From: Norana najaformis | Taxonomy: Eukaryota > Annelida > Clitellata > Crassiclitellata > Hormogastridae | DNA length: 64,000 bases | Direction of reading: 5' to 3' | Assembly: GCA_964023275.1 (NCBI GenBank) | Contig: OZ029916.1 | Location: forward strand, 31,464,587 to 31,528,586 | In this document: positions 59,857-64,000 of the stretch, in pieces | Layout of the letters: each line of letters begins with the position of its first letter | How positions within the stretch are numbered: the first letter of the stretch is position 1 | Notes under the pieces: model-generated | The model's input: only the letters and a program-made list of their open reading frames with translations | Databases searched by the model: none | What the model was told of the DNA's origin: nothing | Translations under genes and position numbers: made by a program

Positions 59857-60250
59857 CCAAAAGGGAAACGCCCTTGATTTATGGGGACTTCAACTACCAC
59901 ACTGATTGGAAAAATGGGACAGACAGACAGACAGAGAATTTTCTTAGATTTTATTAATGCCAGTTGTGGAGCAGCAGCAGGCATGGGGACTACGTTTTAG
60001 ACTTGGTGATTACATCTAATGAGAATATGGTAGAGAATGTGTGAGCGAGAGAAAGCATTTTAATTCCAGTTGTCATGAGGTAGTCAAATGGGAATTAGTA
60101 AATGAATAAAAGGAATATCTGCAATAAAGTAAACAAGAAGGCAAAAGAAACTTTTCGGCAGAAGTTATCAAGAAATGTAAACGAGGAAAGCAAGAGCTTT
60201 TACAATTATGTTAGAAGCAAACAGAAACGGAAAGATGCCATTTATTTTCC
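59857..60250 (+). pseudogene. LINE endonuclease fragment (decayed)
   Basis: The plus frames read LIYGDFNYHTDWKNGT, FLRFY, DYVLDLVITSNENMVENV and, further on, FRQKLSRNVNEESKSFYNYV followed by RSKQKRKDA. This matches the APE endonuclease region and linker of CR1-type LINEs (GDFN-P-IDW ... VLDLVLTS ... FY-Y-R-K). Stops interrupt it throughout. A GACA microsatellite interrupts it near 59920. Confidence 0.7.
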
Positions 60251-60255
60251 GATAA

Positions 60256-60299
60256 GATGTCACGTGGCCTGACAATAAGATGTCACGTGGCCTGACAAT
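60256..60299. repeat. Direct repeat of about 22 bp, two copies
   Basis: ATAAGATGTCACGTGGCCTG occurs twice back to back between about 60253 and 60298. Confidence 0.85.
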
Positions 60300-60726
60300 C
60301 TTTGTCACAGCGAGCCTTTCAAATTATTACTAACTATATTGTCAATAATGACACTGTCAATACATTCTCCGACACAATATTCGTGTGCTGAATGCTGGTG
60401 GGTAAGCCTACCTTTTAATGCACTCAGTTGAAACGAAAGACCCTCAACTATATACATTGGATTTTCCACTCCTGCCACAACCGTTCCACCAACAGGTGGA
60501 ATTATCCACCATAAGACCCCAATTTAACTTAACGGTGCAGGAACAAAGTCTTAAGTGAAGCGCACTAAAATGCATTAGCCGAGAGCATAACACCAAACCC
60601 CCCGCACTTCTTCAGTGGGCAAAACGATGACCTGAGCACCTAGCAAGGCAGCTGGCATCAACAGGCAGCCATTTTCTCTGCTTCTCTCTTTTGATTAGCG
60701 TACAATTTATTTCGATACATGCCTCC

Positions 60727-60757
<31 letters not shown>

Positions 60758-60763
60758 TACATC
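60727..60763. repeat. (ACATAC)n microsatellite
   Basis: Repeated ACATAC just before a SINE copy. Confidence 0.9.
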
Positions 60764-60777
60764 GGTTAACGTGTACG

Positions 60778-61002
60778 TCAAGGCGCCCTGAGCGTGAATG
60801 TGAGCTTGTGAGGTTGCCAGTTCACTTCCCGGTCGTGGCTTATTTCAGAGATTTGAATCTCGGGCTAGCACGGGGACCTTAAATGGCGTGGCGCCCATTC
60901 AAACTGGCAGCGCACCAGCGGTGGTGAAGGGTCTCGCCCGATTAATTCGTTGAAAAATGAGCATGCTGTCGCTATAGAAATACGTGTACATTTACATTTA
61001 TA
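60778..61002 (+). mobile_element. SINE family 2, copy 3 (most complete)
   Basis: Head AAGGCGCCCTGAGCG with the B-box-like CAGTTCACTTCCC; body TCGTGGCTTATTTCAGAG and ATTTGAATCTCGGG; then GGGGACCTTAAATGGCGTGG, GCCCATTCAAACTGG, GTTGAAAAATGAGCATG and the tail GTACATTTACATTTAT. Other copies are at 36289 (plus) and 41264 (minus), and a tail only at 44378. Confidence 0.82.
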
Positions 61003-61424
61003 GTTACAAACATACAACTATGCATGCAACAATGTATAAAATGTTTAAAATCTTGTTCTAAGGCAAGGCAATCTAATTCTAAAACTCAGTACAACATGAC
61101 TCTAGATGAGAATGAGATACTTATTCTAGAAAATGCGAATATGGCCGGAACGTGAAGTGTTTTCTCGTCCGCTAATTGTTGAGACGGTCATTTTGCCGAG
61201 GATATTCAACCGACAGCCAGATCACCGCGCAGGGGTCAGGAGTGGCACTTGAAGGTGCCAGCTGTGACGGAAGTTGTCGTGAATGGCCACTGGACAAACA
61301 GCACTCTCAGAAGATCAGATGAATGCGTCAGCGAGGAAATGAGTTGACCCTCTCTTCCGCGTGTCAGGGTTATTTGGTGCTTATGCATTTCCGTCACACG
61401 ATGACAGTGGATGATGGAGATGAT

Positions 61425-61578
61425 GACGTCGATTATGTCTATGGTTGCCATAAATATTAATGACTAATAATGATGATGAAGATGATGATAATGACGATGA
61501 TGACGTCGATTATGTCTATGGTTGCCATAAATATTAATGACTAATAATGATGATGAAGATGATGATAATGACGATGAT
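61425..61578. repeat. 77-bp tandem duplication, GAT-rich
   Basis: GACGTCGATTATGTCTATGG starts at 61425 and again at 61502. The two units look identical. Confidence 0.92.
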
Positions 61579-61619
61579 GATGGAGATGAAAATGATGGCG
61601 ATGATTTTAAAGATGGCGG

Positions 61620-62084
61620 TATAGAAAGATTTCATATTTCAGAAAGTTGTGTGAAACTCGGACACGAGGTGAATTCCAGACAGACTTCAAGCGGCGGCTG
61701 CAGGAGATGATGAATTGCTCTTAAAATGGTTGTCCTTTCCATATTATGCCTTCGATGGTCAGTGTTTTTCCGGCGGAGGCTTAGAGGAATTAGCGCCCAG
61801 AACCAGCGGATAATCTGTGTCCAACCTAGCACGAAAGGGAAAATCCACAGGACCCTAGCAAAAGCCAGTGCTTCGTATGGCAGACGGTAGAGTATGGAGG
61901 AAAGTGTCGTATTTGAATTTCGAAGACAGGGTAAGGGTGACACCAAAAGGTGAAGGACAGCAGTAAACGCAACATTACAGGCAAATTATAAGCAGGAGGA
62001 GCAGTAGGAGACGACCGAGGCCGAGTTGGAGCAGGACGAACAGGAGGAACAGGGGGCTAGTGGGAAGTAGAAGAAGAATAAAGA
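61620..62084. other. Non-coding stretch
   Basis: No gene recognised. The minus ORF at 61632-61946 (104 codons) has no recognisable domain. Confidence 0.35.
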
Positions 62085-62160
62085 AGAGGTCAGTGAAGAG
62101 AAGGACGAGGAGGAAGAAGAGGAAGAAGAGAAGAGGAGGAGGAGAGGAGGAGGAGGAAAC
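62085..62160. repeat. GA-rich purine tract
   Basis: GAGGAGGAAGAAGAGGAAGA-type sequence. Confidence 0.85.
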
Positions 62161-62363
62161 GGGAGATGCTTGGTGGTGATGCGTCCGATCCGTTGCTGCA
62201 CGAGGCCTAATGATGTGACGCTGGCAGCTGAAAAACATCGAGTAATAACAACGTCTTTGGGAGGAACGGAAGAAACGACGTCGCCGTCAACAGCCACCGA
62301 CGACGACAAAACTCAATTCATATTTGATCAGAAACATCACTCACATGCTCGTTTGTATCCTCC

Positions 62364-62364
62364 A

Positions 62365-62442
<78 letters not shown>

Positions 62443-62505
62443 ACGCATCATCATCATCATCATCGCCATTATCATCATCTTCGTCGCTATCATAACTACA
62501 AACAC

Positions 62506-62536
<31 letters not shown>

Positions 62537-62616
62537 TTCGTCATCATCTTCATCATCATTATCACCTACATCGCCGTCATCATTACCACCAACAACGTCA
62601 TCGTCTTTATCATCAT
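62364..62616. repeat. (CAT)n microsatellite with interrupted extension
   Basis: About 26 uninterrupted CAT triplets, then interrupted CAT/CGT/CTT triplets. They cause poly-His, poly-Ile and poly-Met false ORFs on both strands. Confidence 0.95.
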
Positions 62617-62639
62617 CATCATGTGCCTAACTGTTTATA

Positions 62640-63220
62640 GATATGTATATTGTGCTCTCTATAACCTCTAAAGGGCGCTATATAAACCTCTCATCTCACC
62701 CTTAGAACATAATTTTTGAGGTATAAAAATGAATACGCCTAACTCAATAAAAAAAGTACATAAATCAAAACAATTAATGGTTTAAACTGGTCACTTCGTA
62801 CATTATGAAAACGAATAGGATAGATTTGATTAGATTGGACTACATATGATTCAGAGTTCGAGTGCCGGCTGAGCAAATTCGAGTTTCCCTAAAAGGTGCT
62901 ATGCAATTATCCAGATAAATGCATTATTCGTGTCTGCGTGACCATAAAATCTGCAAAGTACACTGACCAATAATAAATAGAGTTACACTGACCAATAATA
63001 AATAGAGCTCGGATTCGATGAGAACATAATTTGCAAAAACATGGAAAACATCACATAGAACTGGAAACCATTTGTTCAAAGATGTCACAGCTGAGCTGCT
63101 TTTCTAAAGAATCGGATCATGAATTAAATTCTGACTAACCAGAATATCACAAGATTTACAAGGTAAATTATACAGCCCACAGGTTTCAGCTAAAATTATA
63201 CTGACCGAACCATATCAACC
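62640..63220. other. Non-coding stretch with LINE/SINE-tail motifs
   Basis: TAAAGGGCGCTATATAAACC near 62669-62688 and AAAAGGTGCTATGCAATTAT near 62891 resemble conserved 3' ends of L2/CR1 families. ACACTGACCAATAATAAATA is duplicated in tandem near 62960-63005. Confidence 0.5.
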
Positions 63221-63345
63221 GCTCATTCACTCATTCACTCACTCACTCACATTCAGTCAGTCAGTCAGTCAGTCAGTCACTCAGTCAGTCAGTCAGTCAG
63301 TAGTCAGTCAGTCAGTCAGTCACTCCCTCACTCACTCACTCACTC
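63221..63345. repeat. (CACT)n/(AGTC)n microsatellite
   Basis: TCACTCACTCACTCAC then CAGTCAGTCAGTCAGTC and back to CTCACTCACTCA. Confidence 0.93.
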
Positions 63346-64000
63346 ACCCACCAACCCATCTACTCATCCCTTCCGCCGAAGAAACCAAACGAGTGCATAA
63401 TAAGGAGACAACTGTTGCCTTGCTCATCTTGCAATCCCCATAACTGAGGCCGAAAGAATGGCAACAAACATCCATACAAGTGTCTGGTCTATGCATCTGA
63501 TAACAAGAACATGGACTAGCCTTAAAACTGATGTCTCGTAACAGCGAGTAAAGTAAGGTAAGGCAAGCAAATCACTGATTCATTACTATTACTACTACTT
63601 CTTTTCTTCGATACTATATCTGTTCTCAGAAACATATAATGTAATGTAATGTCGTGTAATGTCATTTTATAACTAGTCATTTATACAGCGCCTTATGTTA
63701 ACCTCTGGAATGCATTCTTCAGGCTAAATGATCTCAGAGCTAATTAAGAATAACAAGTTCACAAGCAAATGATGCTTGAACAGCTGTAATAAGCCAACAC
63801 TGTTAAGCTCTTGCATACACATAGAACTTGGCCTATGAATTATCCTTTGGATCGAGAGAAATGGTCGTAGAGTTGAAGGCTCTTTTAGCTGAAACAATCC
63901 AGTAACCGGACAAAGCTCAAGTCAAAGTCAGACATGTCTTTTTCTAAAGCGATGCCTACGTCTTGTAACAACCACTACAACCATTACTTAAGGATAACAT
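63346..64000. other. Non-coding end of window
   Basis: No gene or element recognised. Confidence 0.4.

Larger units (their letters stand above)
59401..60520. repeat. Region bounded by TTCCAC/GTGGAA clusters
   Basis: From 59404 to about 59730 the strings TTCCACCA, GTTCCACTAGTTATGGG, GGTGGAATA and similar recur roughly every 20-25 bp in both orientations. A second small cluster (GTTCCACCAACAGGTGGAAT) is at about 60480-60520. Between them is a LINE fragment. Confidence 0.55.

Noticed and set aside
62170-62671. Poly-His and poly-Ile ORFs of 156 and 115 codons
   Set aside because: Produced by a CAT microsatellite in two frames; no domain outside the repeat.

Overview
The window is genomic DNA from an invertebrate-type metazoan. 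It holds one recognisable host gene, split by introns and buried in transposable elements. The host gene lies on the minus strand and is an EGFR/ErbB-family receptor tyrosine kinase. Five consecutive exons of its extracellular part can be placed with consensus splice sites and one continuous reading frame: 32799-32413 (receptor L domain 1), 30368-30228 (end of L1), 9500-9423, 1608-1490 and 966-831 (furin-like cysteine-rich region). The signal-peptide exon should lie above 32799 or outside the window. The remaining exons lie below position 1. No exon of any other host gene was found between 32.8 and 64 kb, so that half may be the long first intron or the upstream region of the same gene. The organism is not identified. 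The element mix (Ty3 LTR, RTE-like and CR1/L2-like LINEs, tRNA-derived SINEs, hAT MITEs) and the frequent octamer TAGGCCTA would suit an invertebrate deuterostome or another marine invertebrate, but this is a weak inference.

Layout. 0-9.8 kb: three receptor exons, a dead CR1/L2-like LINE fragment, a candidate hAT-type non-autonomous element and two minisatellites (42-bp and 126-bp periods). 9.8-22.3 kb: a complete, apparently young Ty3/gypsy-type retrotransposon of 12.5 kb, antisense to the receptor gene, in the 20.7-kb intron between the second and third exons seen here. Its LTRs are 2222 bp and show no difference by eye. It has a 4-bp target duplication, a tRNA-Leu-like primer site, a 1359-codon gag-protease ORF that starts inside the 5' LTR, and a 1049-codon RT-RNase H-integrase ORF overlapping it at ATGGTGA. 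22.3-30.2 kb: AT-rich intron with a candidate fold-back element and a hAT-type MITE with a perfect 8-bp target duplication. 30.2-32.8 kb: the two L1 exons.

32.8-64 kb: no host exons recognised. This part carries LINE 3' ends, a 5'-truncated RTE-like LINE with an exact 12-bp target duplication, two SINE families, a second MITE copy in the opposite orientation, a decayed DNA transposon carrying an uncharacterised-family transposase pseudogene, and many microsatellites, some of which create long spurious ORFs.

The most notable points are: the receptor's intron positions and phases match those I recall for human EGFR, except for one intron that is missing; and the retrotransposon's gag ORF runs through the LTR boundary and the primer-binding site, an arrangement that is not usual for the family.
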